From positions 2,152,001 through 2,216,000 of the forward strand of contig NZ_CP095550.1 in the NCBI RefSeq assembly GCF_023078335.1: a DNA stretch of 64,000 nucleotides. Reading direction: 5' to 3'. Under the pieces are notes generated by a model that worked only from the letters and a program-made list of their open reading frames with translations, did no database searches and had not been told where the DNA came from. Positions 27,326 to 35,359 of the stretch are shown piece by piece; positions within the stretch are counted from its first letter, which is position 1; every line of letters begins with the position of its first letter. Both the position numbers and the translations under genes were made by a program. The stretch comes from Metabacillus endolithicus. Its GTDB lineage: Bacteria; Bacillota; Bacilli; Bacillales; Bacillaceae.

Positions 27326-27341
27326 AGGAAAAGGTTTTCCT
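27326..27341. promoter_or_regulatory. LacI-type operator, copy 2
   Basis: A second exact copy of AGGAAAAGGTTTTCCT, just past the 3' end of the LacI gene. Confidence 0.6.
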
Positions 27342-27374
27342 GATTCATCACAAAAACCCTTTCATGTTACCTTA

Positions 27375-28394
27375 TTATTCTATTGGTCGTACACTGTTTC
27401 TTCTTATAATCTTATGAGAAATAAATTGTGTATTAGGAATAATAGAATACTGATCATCAATGAGTTTAAAAAGGGTTTTAGCTGCTTTAACACCTTCATC
27501 AAAATAGGAAATTCTAACAGTCGATAGTTCTGGACTAAAATAATTTGCATATTCAGAGTCATCAAACCCCATAATTGATATATCATGCGGCACCGACATG
27601 TTAGCGTTTTCCAAAAACCGTATTGCAGCAATTGCCATAATATCATTACATACCATAACAGCTGTCGGTAATACGCTATTTTCCTCATATATTTTCTTCA
27701 TAGATTCAAAACCAGATTGAAATGTAAAATTCCCATGTTCTATATAGGACTCTGGTACTTCAATATTATTTTCTTTTAATGCTAATTGAAAGCCTTTTAA
27801 ACGTTTTTGCCCTGAAGAATAATCATTTTCTGGACCACCGATAAACGCAATCTTTTTATGGCCATTATTAATTAAAAATGATACCGCATCATACGTCGCC
27901 TTCACATTATCATGAACAACAGTCTTTATTTCTTCATCACCTTCTGATGCTTCTTGAGTAACTAGCACAATTGGGTAATCTTTTATCTTCATTTCTTTAA
28001 CTAATGAATGGTTAACATCTACACCGGCAAATAATAGACCATCGACTTTTTTGTCTGCTAAGATCTCTAATAATTCTAGTTCCTTTTCCCTCTGTCCACC
28101 TGACTCACATACCATTAAGGTATACCCTTGCTGCTCACATATATTATTAATCCCCTTTGTCAAAGCACCGAATATCGGGTTGGAGATATCTGGAACAACT
28201 ATTCCTATAATATTTGTTCGATTCGTTATTAAGCCCTTCGCTAAAGGGTTTGGCCTAAAGTTTCTTTTTCTTATAACTTCATGCACCCTTTCCCTCAGTT
28301 CTGGACTTACTGCTTTCGTATTATTTATTACCCTAGACACTGTAGCAATTGAAACATTTGCCTCTTTTGCAATATCCTCAATTGTAACCTTCAT
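27375..28394 (-). CDS. LacI family transcriptional regulator
   Basis: A 339-residue LacI/GalR-type repressor. The N-terminal helix-turn-helix and hinge helix read MKVTIEDIAKEANVSIATVS and NPLAKGLITNRT, followed by a periplasmic-binding-like effector domain (IGIVVPDISNPIFGALTKGI). The ATG at 28394 has GGGGAGTGG upstream; the longer frame is not supported. It lies upstream of the sugar operon in the same direction and probably represses it through the AGGAAAAGGTTTTCCT operators. The effector may be the imported sugar or its phosphorylated product. Confidence 0.92.
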   Translation of the reverse strand: MKVTIEDIAKEANVSIATVSRVINNTKAVSPELRERVHEVIRKRNFRPNPLAKGLITNRTNIIGIVVPDISNPIFGALTKGINNICEQQGYTLMVCESGGQREKELELLEILADKKVDGLLFAGVDVNHSLVKEMKIKDYPIVLVTQEASEGDEEIKTVVHDNVKATYDAVSFLINNGHKKIAFIGGPENDYSSGQKRLKGFQLALKENNIEVPESYIEHGNFTFQSGFESMKKIYEENSVLPTAVMVCNDIMAIAAIRFLENANMSVPHDISIMGFDDSEYANYFSPELSTVRISYFDEGVKAAKTLFKLIDDQYSIIPNTQFISHKIIRRNSVRPIE

Positions 28395-28540
28395 TTCACC
28401 ACTCCCCAGGAGATTCCGTTTTTCCAGTATCTTTAACACAAATACCGAAATACCTCCTTTGTTGATTTATCATTTTAATATCTTTAAAATTTCTCCTTTT
28501 AAGTTATAGTATTTTTAATATAAAAGCAAGAAGGGACGGA

Positions 28541-28559
28541 GGGACAGGCACCTTGTCCC
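28541..28559 (+). repeat. REP copy (F) beside RAYT
   Basis: GGGACAGGCACCTTGTCCC; inverted partner of the copy at 28570. Confidence 0.88.
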
Positions 28560-28565
28560 CAAAAA

Positions 28566-29351
28566 TCATGGGACATCCCACCTGTCCCTCTGTCCCACCC
28601 GATTAATCACAGACCTTGACACACCGGTCACTCTCGATAGCTGCCTTATCGAGACACCGTTCATCTCTTTTAGCCTACTTAAAATCAAATCTCTCTTTTC
28701 TTTGTCCATCTGTTGCAAAAGACTCACATGGGTAATTCCCATTTCAGATAAGTAATCTTTCACTTCACTATCAGTTACCCTTATTCTTACATGATCATCT
28801 AGGCACTCATCATCATTGGGCTGTCCCATATATTCTTTATACAATTTAATAGCATCATTTCTAATATTAGAAAACAATTCAAGTCCATAATCTATATCAA
28901 CAATATCTGACTTAACAAAATACTCGTTCACACTACTCCATTTACTTTCAAAAACACTCCCAGTCAATCCCGCCTTTAAAGGATTTTGATGTATATATCT
29001 TAATACCTTTAAAAAAGAAATTATGCTCTCAACCACTTCACTTTTGAAGCGATCTTGAAACAAATGTCCATAGCGGTCGTATTTTATGTTATACCAGTAA
29101 ACATAGCTTGAGCTAATTCGCTTAACAGATTCTGAAACACTTTCTGCCTCCTCTTTCAGTAAAAGGTGAACATGATTATCCATTAAACAATAGCCATATA
29201 GTGAATATTTATATTGATCTCTATATTTCTTAATGGTTTCAAGAAATCTTATTCGATCCACATCATCTTCAAAAATCATTTGTTTGTTTACTCCTCTTAG
29301 CATAACGTGATAGATGCCGCTACGACTCTTTTTCCTTGCTATTCTTGGCAT
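28566..29351 (-). CDS. REP-associated tyrosine transposase (RAYT), IS200/IS605-like Y1
   Basis: A 261-residue Y1 transposase: MPRIARKKSRSGIYHVMLRG start, the HUH metal site His60-Val-His62 in MDNHVHLLLKE, and a Tyr-rich helix (SSYVYWYNIKY, Tyr83-87) that should hold the nucleophile. The C-terminus has a helix-turn-helix (VSIRQLSRVTGVSRSVINRV). RAYTs are single-copy domesticated enzymes that act on REP sequences. Its last residues, GQRDRWDVP, are encoded by the REP at 28570. Its ribosome site GAGGTGA overlaps the stop of the upstream YifB gene. A longer frame to 29405 exists but lacks a good start signal. Confidence 0.9.
   Translation of the reverse strand: MPRIARKKSRSGIYHVMLRGVNKQMIFEDDVDRIRFLETIKKYRDQYKYSLYGYCLMDNHVHLLLKEEAESVSESVKRISSSYVYWYNIKYDRYGHLFQDRFKSEVVESIISFLKVLRYIHQNPLKAGLTGSVFESKWSSVNEYFVKSDIVDIDYGLELFSNIRNDAIKLYKEYMGQPNDDECLDDHVRIRVTDSEVKDYLSEMGITHVSLLQQMDKEKRDLILSRLKEMNGVSIRQLSRVTGVSRSVINRVGQRDRWDVP
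28570..28588 (-). repeat. REP copy (R) inside RAYT gene end
   Basis: GGGACATCCCACCTGTCCC; divergent centre, encodes the RAYT C-terminus. Confidence 0.85.
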
Positions 29352-29356
29352 AACAA

Positions 29357-30876
29357 TCACCTCAACTCCCGGAAAACTGCTCTTCTTAATTGAATAGCCT
29401 TCCATACGGACTCATCAGATATCTCTAGTTCTCCTGTTAAATCTGCAATCGTTCTGGCTAAGCGAAAAATTTTAATTTGAACGCGGTTGCTCCAGAGATT
29501 TTTCGTAGCTTCCTTCATGATTATTTTTCGTTGTTTTTCCGTCAAAGTGCTGGTTTTAATCAATAAATCATAAGCTACTTTTGCATTTGTAACCTGTTTT
29601 TGATACCGAGTAAATTGTATCTCCCTCACCCTTTCTACACGCCCCCGTATTTCCGAGGATGTTTCTGGCTTCCCTGTGATCTGATCGAGATTAACAGATT
29701 TCATCGAAAGCAGGATATCCATTCGATCATAAACAGGTCCCGATACACGATTACGATAAGCTTTGATTTGTTTTTGAGAATATGTGCAATAGTGAGAGGC
29801 AGAGCCGAGGTAACCACATGGCAAGGGTTCATAGCCCCAATAAGGATAAAAGAAGCTGGGTATGTCACAGTTGAGTGAACTCTGCTAATCGTGACCTTTC
29901 CCGTTTCTAGAGGTTGACGAAGCATCTCTAAGGTTTTCTTTGTAAATTCAGCCATTTCATCTAGGAAAAGAACACCATAATGAGCAAGTGAGATTTCACA
30001 TGGCTTTGGAAAAGATCCACCACCAATAATCGCGATGGAAGAGGCAGAATGATGCGGATGTCGAAAAGGAGCCATTTGTGGATCATACAGTTCTTCGTTT
30101 GCGAGTTGATATAAACTTATTACTTCTAATTGTGCCGACTTAGAAAGTGGTGGAAGAATGGACGGAAATGTTTCAGCAAGTAAGCTCTTTCCACAACCAG
30201 GTGGACCACTCATGAGGACATTGTGACCACCAGTAGCAGCTATTTCTAGTGCTTGTTTTGTAAATGGATGACCTATGATGTGGGAAAAATCCTTTGGGTG
30301 ATCATTGAAAGAGGGTTCCTGTTTAGGAGAAGGTGTGAATGTTTGTAATGGTATAGGAGTCTGGCCACATAAGAGCTTTACTACATCCTGAACATGTTGA
30401 AGAACAACACACTCAATTCCATTTAACATATCAATTGGTATAAGTGGGTCGTATGGAAGAAAAACTCTTTTATACCCCAATTTTTCAGCAACAATTAAAG
30501 CAGGCAGCATCCCTTCGACCCGCTCAACCGTACCATCTAGTGACAAAGCCCCGATGAACATGGTGTCGGGCGATATCTGTTCCTTTATATAATTCTTTTC
30601 CTTCAGAATTCCAATGGCAATAGGTAAATCAAACAACGGACCATTTTTCTTCTGTTCTGATGGTGATAAATTGACAACTACCTTCTCTGCCGTACCTGAA
30701 CTAACAATCGCCCGAATCGATGATAATACACGTTCCTTTGATTCCTTCACAGAAGTATCAGTAAGTCCAACAATGACCATTGACTCCACTCCGGGGCGAA
30801 CTTGTACTTCTACTTGAACTTTATAACCTTCTAAACCTCTTAAACCAACGCTTGAGATTTTTACTGTCAAAGGCAT
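29357..30876 (-). pseudogene. yifB: YifB/ComM family Mg chelatase-like AAA ATPase, frameshifted
   Basis: The upstream frame holds the N-terminal Lon-like chelatase domain, Walker A ([12 protein letters not shown]) and Walker B ([11 protein letters not shown]). It loses frame after IGAMNPC, and the other frame continues [18 protein letters not shown] to the end. Adding one C in the CC at 29820-29821 restores AMNPCPCGYLG, which is the family consensus. So the gene is either recently broken or misread. YifB/ComM is a hexameric helicase that helps incorporate foreign DNA during transformation in some bacteria. It is preceded by AAGGAGG and overlaps the RAYT gene. Confidence 0.88.
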
Positions 30877-31113
30877 GGCCTCCTTTTTTGAATTGATAAT
30901 GGGTACTGAAAAATGAGTAATAGCAAGTTATTGATGAGAATAGGGGATATGTTGGGAGAATACTTTCGTTTCACATTTCCAGTTCGACATGAATTGTGGA
31001 AATCCTGCAAAAAAAAACAAAAACCGTTATTTTTTTGTCCCATTAAAATGCTTCGAGAAATAACTCTAATACTTTTACACTTTCAAACTGGATAATAGAG
31101 CTTTTAACATTGA

Positions 31114-31148
31114 AACAAGCTCACCGTATTTCTACGAGTGAGCTTGTT
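31114..31148 (-). terminator. Probable terminator (weak T tract)
   Basis: The stem AACAAGCTCAC/GTGAGCTTGTT is followed on the minus strand by GTTTCAATGTT. It lies downstream of the 31212 stop, with two REPs between. Confidence 0.45.
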
Positions 31149-31153
31149 GAATT

Positions 31154-31172
31154 GGGACAAGAAACCTGTCCC
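31154..31172 (-). repeat. REP copy (R)
   Basis: GGGACAAGAAACCTGTCCC; outer of two R copies. Confidence 0.88.
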
Positions 31173-31191
31173 CCTGTCCCACCATTAAATC

Positions 31192-31211
31192 GGGACAAAG
31201 GAACCTGTCCC
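31192..31211 (-). repeat. REP copy (R)
   Basis: One extra A (ACAAAGG); touches the stop of the PPC-protein gene. Confidence 0.88.
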
Positions 31212-32426
31212 CTAGCGATCTAGTTGAATATTAGTGTCAGGCACTACATAATAGCCGCCACCAACTTGATATTTTCCATCCTCCATTCCATACACTCTTA
31301 CTGTTTGTTTTGATGGGAATCTTTTAAAGAAGTCACCCTCAGGTGTATAAACATACATGTAAGAGCTTTTTGCCCACACATGGCCATAATAGTAAAGTGT
31401 ATCCTTTCCACTACCTTTAAGAACATAATAGCCGCCACCTACCTGATAACGGTCATCTTCTATTTCGTAAACCTTTAATCCCTCACCCTTTTTCAGTTTA
31501 CGGTGAACTTTACCATTAGGATTGTATAGGGCCATTCCATCTTTTTGGATTAATACACGACCAATCCATGGATATTCATCAGAAGTTGATGCTTCTTTCA
31601 CGCTTACCTCTACTTCATAAGGAAAGCTTGGCAAGGTATGAGTAATGAACTCAGAAACTTCTAAGAAATACGTTCCTGCCTTAAGTGTTACTTCATTTAC
31701 ACGATCTTTCCCTACTGAAGGTATATCGTTAATCAAATAATCGTTAAAAACATCTTTACCTAACGAGTTATAAATCCTTAATTCTCCATAACTATTTGGA
31801 TATTTTGCATGCTTTATAATAATCGTACTATCCTTTTGGAGGGTGAATTTATAGGTATCACCATCATCTGTTCTTGGATGGGTTGAAAAGAACCCCTTGT
31901 AACGCTTATTAAGCTCCATTTCGGTTGCTATATCCCAGGTATCATTATCTTCCTTTTCATAATAATTACTAGTTTCAAATGAAACGCTAAATTGATATGT
32001 AACGTCTAGATCAGTTGTACCCGCTGCTAATTCAAGATAATAGGTCCCCGCAGGCAATCCCACTTGACCAATTTCATCCTCCATCACATTAGGTTTAGAT
32101 ACATAATGTAAATACTCATTATTCACCTTACCATTTGTTAACAAAACGGAAACTGATCCATTCACATGTTTACTATCTGCATTTACCGTCACAAGCCCAC
32201 TTTTAGGTAATTCAATTTTATAAACATCTTTAGGATCCCTCCTAAAATCATCATCAGCAAATGTAGATTCATATTCTTTGTTTAACTCTATCGCTGACGC
32301 TGTAGAATATAATTCGTTAGGCTCGTTATTTATAGGTGCTGCAGCCTGAATCTGTCCTGCATTTGATAATAATATTAATAAAAATGCAGCTGTTAAAATA
32401 CCTATTGATAATGCTAGTTTTTTCAT
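31212..32426 (-). CDS. Secreted PPC-domain protein with VGGGYYV repeats
   Basis: A 404-residue secreted protein with a signal peptide ending around GQIQAAAP. Two prepeptidase-C-terminal-like (PPC) beta domains follow (NEPNELYSTASAIELNKEY, and EKEDNDTWDIATEMELNKRY). The C-terminus has two SH3-like repeats of about 60 residues with YQVGGGYYV cores, as in the proteins at 39519 and 51733. It probably attaches to the cell wall or matrix. The ATG at 32426 follows GGAGGAGG, which touches a REP copy. The longer frame would read the REP as protein and is rejected. Confidence 0.78.
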   Translation of the reverse strand: MKKLALSIGILTAAFLLILLSNAGQIQAAAPINNEPNELYSTASAIELNKEYESTFADDDFRRDPKDVYKIELPKSGLVTVNADSKHVNGSVSVLLTNGKVNNEYLHYVSKPNVMEDEIGQVGLPAGTYYLELAAGTTDLDVTYQFSVSFETSNYYEKEDNDTWDIATEMELNKRYKGFFSTHPRTDDGDTYKFTLQKDSTIIIKHAKYPNSYGELRIYNSLGKDVFNDYLINDIPSVGKDRVNEVTLKAGTYFLEVSEFITHTLPSFPYEVEVSVKEASTSDEYPWIGRVLIQKDGMALYNPNGKVHRKLKKGEGLKVYEIEDDRYQVGGGYYVLKGSGKDTLYYYGHVWAKSSYMYVYTPEGDFFKRFPSKQTVRVYGMEDGKYQVGGGYYVVPDTNIQLDR

Positions 32427-32441
32427 TGTTTTTCCTCCTCC

Positions 32442-32460
32442 GGGACAGGTCCCTCGTCCC
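32442..32460 (+). repeat. REP copy (F)
   Basis: GGGACAGGTCCCTCGTCCC; adjoins the ribosome site of the 31212 gene. Confidence 0.87.
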
Positions 32461-32465
32461 ACCTA

Positions 32466-32963
32466 TTAATAATGATGGTTGTAATCATTTGACATATCAT
32501 GAAGGTCATCTTGAAAACGACCTAATTGCTCATCCTCCATTTGGTCAGCCAAGCCATAGCTGCTGCTTCCCCCGGAACTTGAACCACTACTTGAACCATT
32601 GCTAGAATACCCTGAAGAACCACTTTCGTTTCCTGTTACAAAGGCTTCAATTGGAGAAACCAGGGTCATAATCACAATAATATTATCTGCAAAGCTTTCC
32701 CCAGCATTTAGCTTGTAAAATGAGCACCCTACAAACAAGCCTGTTATAATCGATCCTCTTATCCATTTTCGTTTATAAAATTGTCCTGCACCCACAAATA
32801 CTAATGATGAAAAAAAGGATATCGAATCTTTCCTCCTTTTTCCACCAAAACGGAATAAAAGGACATTAACAATCATTGTTGCAAACATAACCATCATAAC
32901 TACATCTAAAGTGGACATCCCTAATGATTCTTTTATCCAATTACCTCCAAACATCGAACCCAT
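32466..32963 (-). CDS. Membrane protein with Ser/Gly-rich region and YNHHY tail
   Basis: A 165-residue protein with three hydrophobic segments (about residues 17-37, 48-62, 70-88 and a further one near 95-110), a basic loop FGGKRRKD, a Ser/Gly-rich linker (115-135) and an acidic C-terminus ending DYNHHY. The ending resembles that of the 12294 protein. GAGGAGG precedes the ATG. The CRP-box block 150-215 bases upstream suggests activation by the CRP-like regulator. Function unknown. Confidence 0.75.
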   Translation of the reverse strand: MGSMFGGNWIKESLGMSTLDVVMMVMFATMIVNVLLFRFGGKRRKDSISFFSSLVFVGAGQFYKRKWIRGSIITGLFVGCSFYKLNAGESFADNIIVIMTLVSPIEAFVTGNESGSSGYSSNGSSSGSSSGGSSSYGLADQMEDEQLGRFQDDLHDMSNDYNHHY

Positions 32964-33113
32964 TCAAATCCTCCTCTTTTCGCTAAGGCCTTATTGCATA
33001 AGCACAAAACCTTAATCATAGCTGTTGACAGAAACACTATTACTAGTTTTGAATTTTAAATTATATTAATATACATGATTTTGAATATACCTCACTCTTT
33101 CTTCTCTAGTATG

Positions 33114-33179
33114 ATTATCTCGCAAAGTACTTCTTTATTCTGTGTTAGACCTAACATAAAAACTGTTAAATTGATCACA
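33114..33179 (-). promoter_or_regulatory. Second tandem CRP-type box block and -10
   Basis: Box I, TGTGTTAGACCTAACA (33141-33156), and box II, TGTTAAATTGATCACA (33164-33179), have the same 7-bp gap as at 12896. The minus-strand GATAAT (33119-33114) lies the same 22-base offset from box I. It points at the 32963 gene. Box I also contains TGTTAG-AC-CTAACA, a perfect palindrome. Confidence 0.65.
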
Positions 33180-33223
33180 TTTTGAAAGGTAGCAACCTAT
33201 GATTCGATTCTAAAAAGAACTCC

Positions 33224-33242
33224 GGGACAAGGGACCTGTCCC
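33224..33242 (-). repeat. REP copy (R)
   Basis: One change; first unit of the tandem duplication. Confidence 0.88.
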
Positions 33243-33275
33243 TCCGTCCCGAGTGATAGAAAGCAACCATAATCC

Positions 33276-33968
33276 TTAAAAAGAATTCTGGGACAAGGAA
33301 CCTGTCCCTCCGTCCCGCTTATATAGTTTGCGATTCACATAGTCTTGTTCGTAAGTGGTTTGTCCAATTTGTTCTGAGAATTCGTCGCAATAGTCTTCAA
33401 TTTCGTCTCCGAAGAGTCTTCTTTCAAAGTTATATCTTATGTTATGACCAATTTCATGTCCTAGGGAGAATAGTAACTCATCGCGAGCCTCTTCTTTGGT
33501 CATTAACCAATAGTAGTTCTTTTCTACATCAGTATAAAACCTGTACATATTCTCTTCAGGATCTCTTTCTAGTGGATAGACCCTTATGACTGCTCCGATA
33601 TTTGAACGATCATCGATATCTGGAGTATAAGAAGCAAAGATTTGATAAGGATATTCTTCGGGTCGATCTTCAAATGATATTTCTTCAATTCCGACCAAAG
33701 CTGAAGCATGCTTTTCTTCAGCTCTTTTTAATAGTTCATTCACTTCTTCTCGAGAGATAGGAATATCGTAGTTTTCGTTCCTAAACGTTTCCCTATAAAA
33801 CTTTATTTCCTTTAAGCCCTTATTTTTGTAAATTTGATCAAAGTACTTTTTAGATTTCCTTAATGATGGGCCTTTATTAAGAGCACTCATTACTAAAATG
33901 ATCGTAAAGGCTAATAGATAAAGGGCAAAAACGACGATTAATGAGATGAACAGAATAGTAGATAACAT
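33276..33968 (-). CDS. Membrane-anchored zinc metalloprotease-like protein (HEIGH)
   Basis: A 230-residue protein with an N-terminal membrane helix (residues 3-28) and a zinc-binding HEIGH motif near residue 175 (FSLGHEIGHNIRYNFERRLF), followed by acidic residues (EIEDYCDEF) that could supply the third ligand. It is a putative peptidase of unassigned family. The ATG at 33968 has CAGGAGGG upstream. The last residues, GTGSLSQNSF, are read from the REP unit at 33290, so the natural C-terminus was probably altered. Confidence 0.7.
   Translation of the reverse strand: MLSTILFISLIVVFALYLLAFTIILVMSALNKGPSLRKSKKYFDQIYKNKGLKEIKFYRETFRNENYDIPISREEVNELLKRAEEKHASALVGIEEISFEDRPEEYPYQIFASYTPDIDDRSNIGAVIRVYPLERDPEENMYRFYTDVEKNYYWLMTKEEARDELLFSLGHEIGHNIRYNFERRLFGDEIEDYCDEFSEQIGQTTYEQDYVNRKLYKRDGGTGSLSQNSF
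33290..33308 (-). repeat. REP copy (R) inside metalloprotease gene end
   Basis: Exact copy; second unit of the tandem duplication. Confidence 0.9.
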
Positions 33969-34081
33969 GATTCCCTCCTGAAAAACTCTTACTTTAAATA
34001 GATAAAAGTTCAATTAGCATCATTATGAGATAATAACAAAAAATCAAATCATCATAACTCTCGGTTTCAGATTTCCCCTTA

Positions 34082-34726
34082 TTATTCCACTGGCAACGGA
34101 ATCTCAGCTACCGCATCCTCGCCATTATCTGTAAAGATTTGCCTAATTCTTAACGTTAAGCTCGGTTTGTCCTTAGGTGTAATAAATACAATGTTTCCTT
34201 CTTTAAAACCACCATCAATAACACTTGAGCCATTAGCAAACGGATTTTTAATATTCGTTCCAGAAATTCCTCCGCTTTTCACCTCACCATTAGGTGTAAT
34301 CACATCAAATGATACTGTGCTAAGCTGTTCTTCTCCGGAATGGTTAGTTACTTTTACATTTAAAACCCCATAGCCCTCGTCATTGCTGCTTGGTTTCTGA
34401 GAAAAAACATGACCAGTTAATGATGATTTCGTATAAATACCATTTAACGTATAGTAATAATGGTTTAGCTGCACCTCATAGTCTCCGACCATGACCGTTT
34501 TATTGATTTCAATCGGCCTTCCATTCTCCGGCCCATTTATCACATCAATTTCTTCCTCACTTAAAGTGTTTAGTTCCTCTTGTGTCATGTTCTTAGGATC
34601 TAACTCTTTATGTACTTGTTCAGTTTTCACTTGTGGAGATGAAATCTCTTCTTTAGCAGAACAACCAATTAGGCTTGAGTAAATAACGGTAATTAGTACA
34701 AATGTCTTTAAAAATCTAGGTTTCAT
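34082..34726 (-). CDS. Putative lipoprotein with beta-sandwich domain
   Basis: A 214-residue exported protein with the lipobox SLIGC. An acidic helical segment (residues 40-65) is followed by a beta-rich domain, VMVGDYEVQLNHYYYTLNG to EIPLPVE, similar in layout to small Ig-like lipoprotein domains (DUF4352-like), although I cannot assign the family firmly. It lies about 110 bases upstream of the metalloprotease gene in the same direction. Function unknown. Confidence 0.7.
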   Translation of the reverse strand: MKPRFLKTFVLITVIYSSLIGCSAKEEISSPQVKTEQVHKELDPKNMTQEELNTLSEEEIDVINGPENGRPIEINKTVMVGDYEVQLNHYYYTLNGIYTKSSLTGHVFSQKPSSNDEGYGVLNVKVTNHSGEEQLSTVSFDVITPNGEVKSGGISGTNIKNPFANGSSVIDGGFKEGNIVFITPKDKPSLTLRIRQIFTDNGEDAVAEIPLPVE

Positions 34727-35070
34727 GTTTTAGCCCTCCAGTAATAAATAAAATTATTATAAAAGTCTCTACTAGCTTAGAATTGAGAACACAAAAAAAT
34801 CTCCTCCTTTAATCATTTGATAAAGAATGAAATATACAGATACACAAACCACACAATTAAATAAGCCCTTGTTAGAAGGTGCTAAAAAAGCTTATCAATT
34901 TGTGATTCGTAAAAAAAACTGTATATTTTCTCTTTATCTCTTCTTAAAGAAAGAGATTCGTATATTAAGATATAAAACTTCAAAAATCAAGTATATTAAG
35001 CGTATATAAAACTATATTGTATATTATGTTAATATTTTACTATAAAGGATAAACTGTGTAAAGAAATTTA

Positions 35071-35089
35071 GGGACAGGTTCCTTGTCCC
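35071..35089 (+). repeat. REP copy (F)
   Basis: Exact copy; left arm of an F-terminator-R unit. Confidence 0.9.
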
Positions 35090-35266
35090 AACCTCCTAAT
35101 GTTAGGAGGAGCCTTATTCCATATACCTTTAGCCCTCATCCATCTATCACTCCCGATCTATTACACTTTTTGAAATCCCTCTTACACTCAAGAGACAGAA
35201 ACAACCTTCTTCCACTTCATTACATTGTCGGCATAGTTGATAGAGTTTGGGAGTATTCCACAACAA

Positions 35267-35305
35267 ATAATGCCCATATGAAAATTCATATGGGCATTAT
35301 TTTAT
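35267..35305. terminator. Bidirectional intrinsic terminator
   Basis: The stem AATGCCCATATGAA/TTCATATGGGCATT has T-rich tails on both strands. It lies between REP F (35071) and REP R (35341) and ends the 35359 gene. Confidence 0.75.
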
Positions 35306-35340
35306 TAATATCACGTTCGGACAATGGACCCCTTAAATCT

Positions 35341-35359
35341 GGGACATGGAACCTGTCCC
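35341..35359 (-). repeat. REP copy (R)
   Basis: GGGACATGGAACCTGTCCC; overlaps the stop of the HNH-like gene by one base. Confidence 0.88.

Larger units (their letters stand above)
30877..31211. other. Intergenic region with two REPs and a hairpin
   Basis: This region holds the YifB promoter area, an 11-bp stem-loop at 31114-31148 and REPs at 31154 and 31192. A 60-codon plus-strand frame at 30913 has no ribosome site and is not called. Confidence 0.6.
33191..33317. repeat. Imperfect tandem duplication of a REP unit
   Basis: Two adjoining units of about 60-66 bp each start AGCAACC, pass through TAAAAAGAA and contain a REP followed by TCCGTCCCG. The second unit forms the 3' end of the metalloprotease gene at 33276. 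Confidence 0.65.
34727..35358. other. AT-rich intergenic region
   Basis: It contains REPs at 35071 and 35341, a short CTCCTAA/TTAGGAG hairpin at 35090-35106 and a terminator at 35267. Plus-strand frames at 34827 and 35083 lack ribosome sites and are not called. Confidence 0.6.

Noticed and set aside
28566..29351. RAYT as an ordinary IS200 insertion sequence
   Set aside because: It is single, has no IS200/IS605 ends, overlaps a housekeeping gene and has the extended C-terminal HTH typical of RAYTs.
30913..31095. Plus-strand 60-codon frame upstream of yifB
   Set aside because: No ribosome site, biased composition, lies over a promoter region.
34827..35009. Plus-strand 60-codon Lys/Ile-rich frame
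   Set aside because: AT-rich intergenic sequence without ribosome site or domain.
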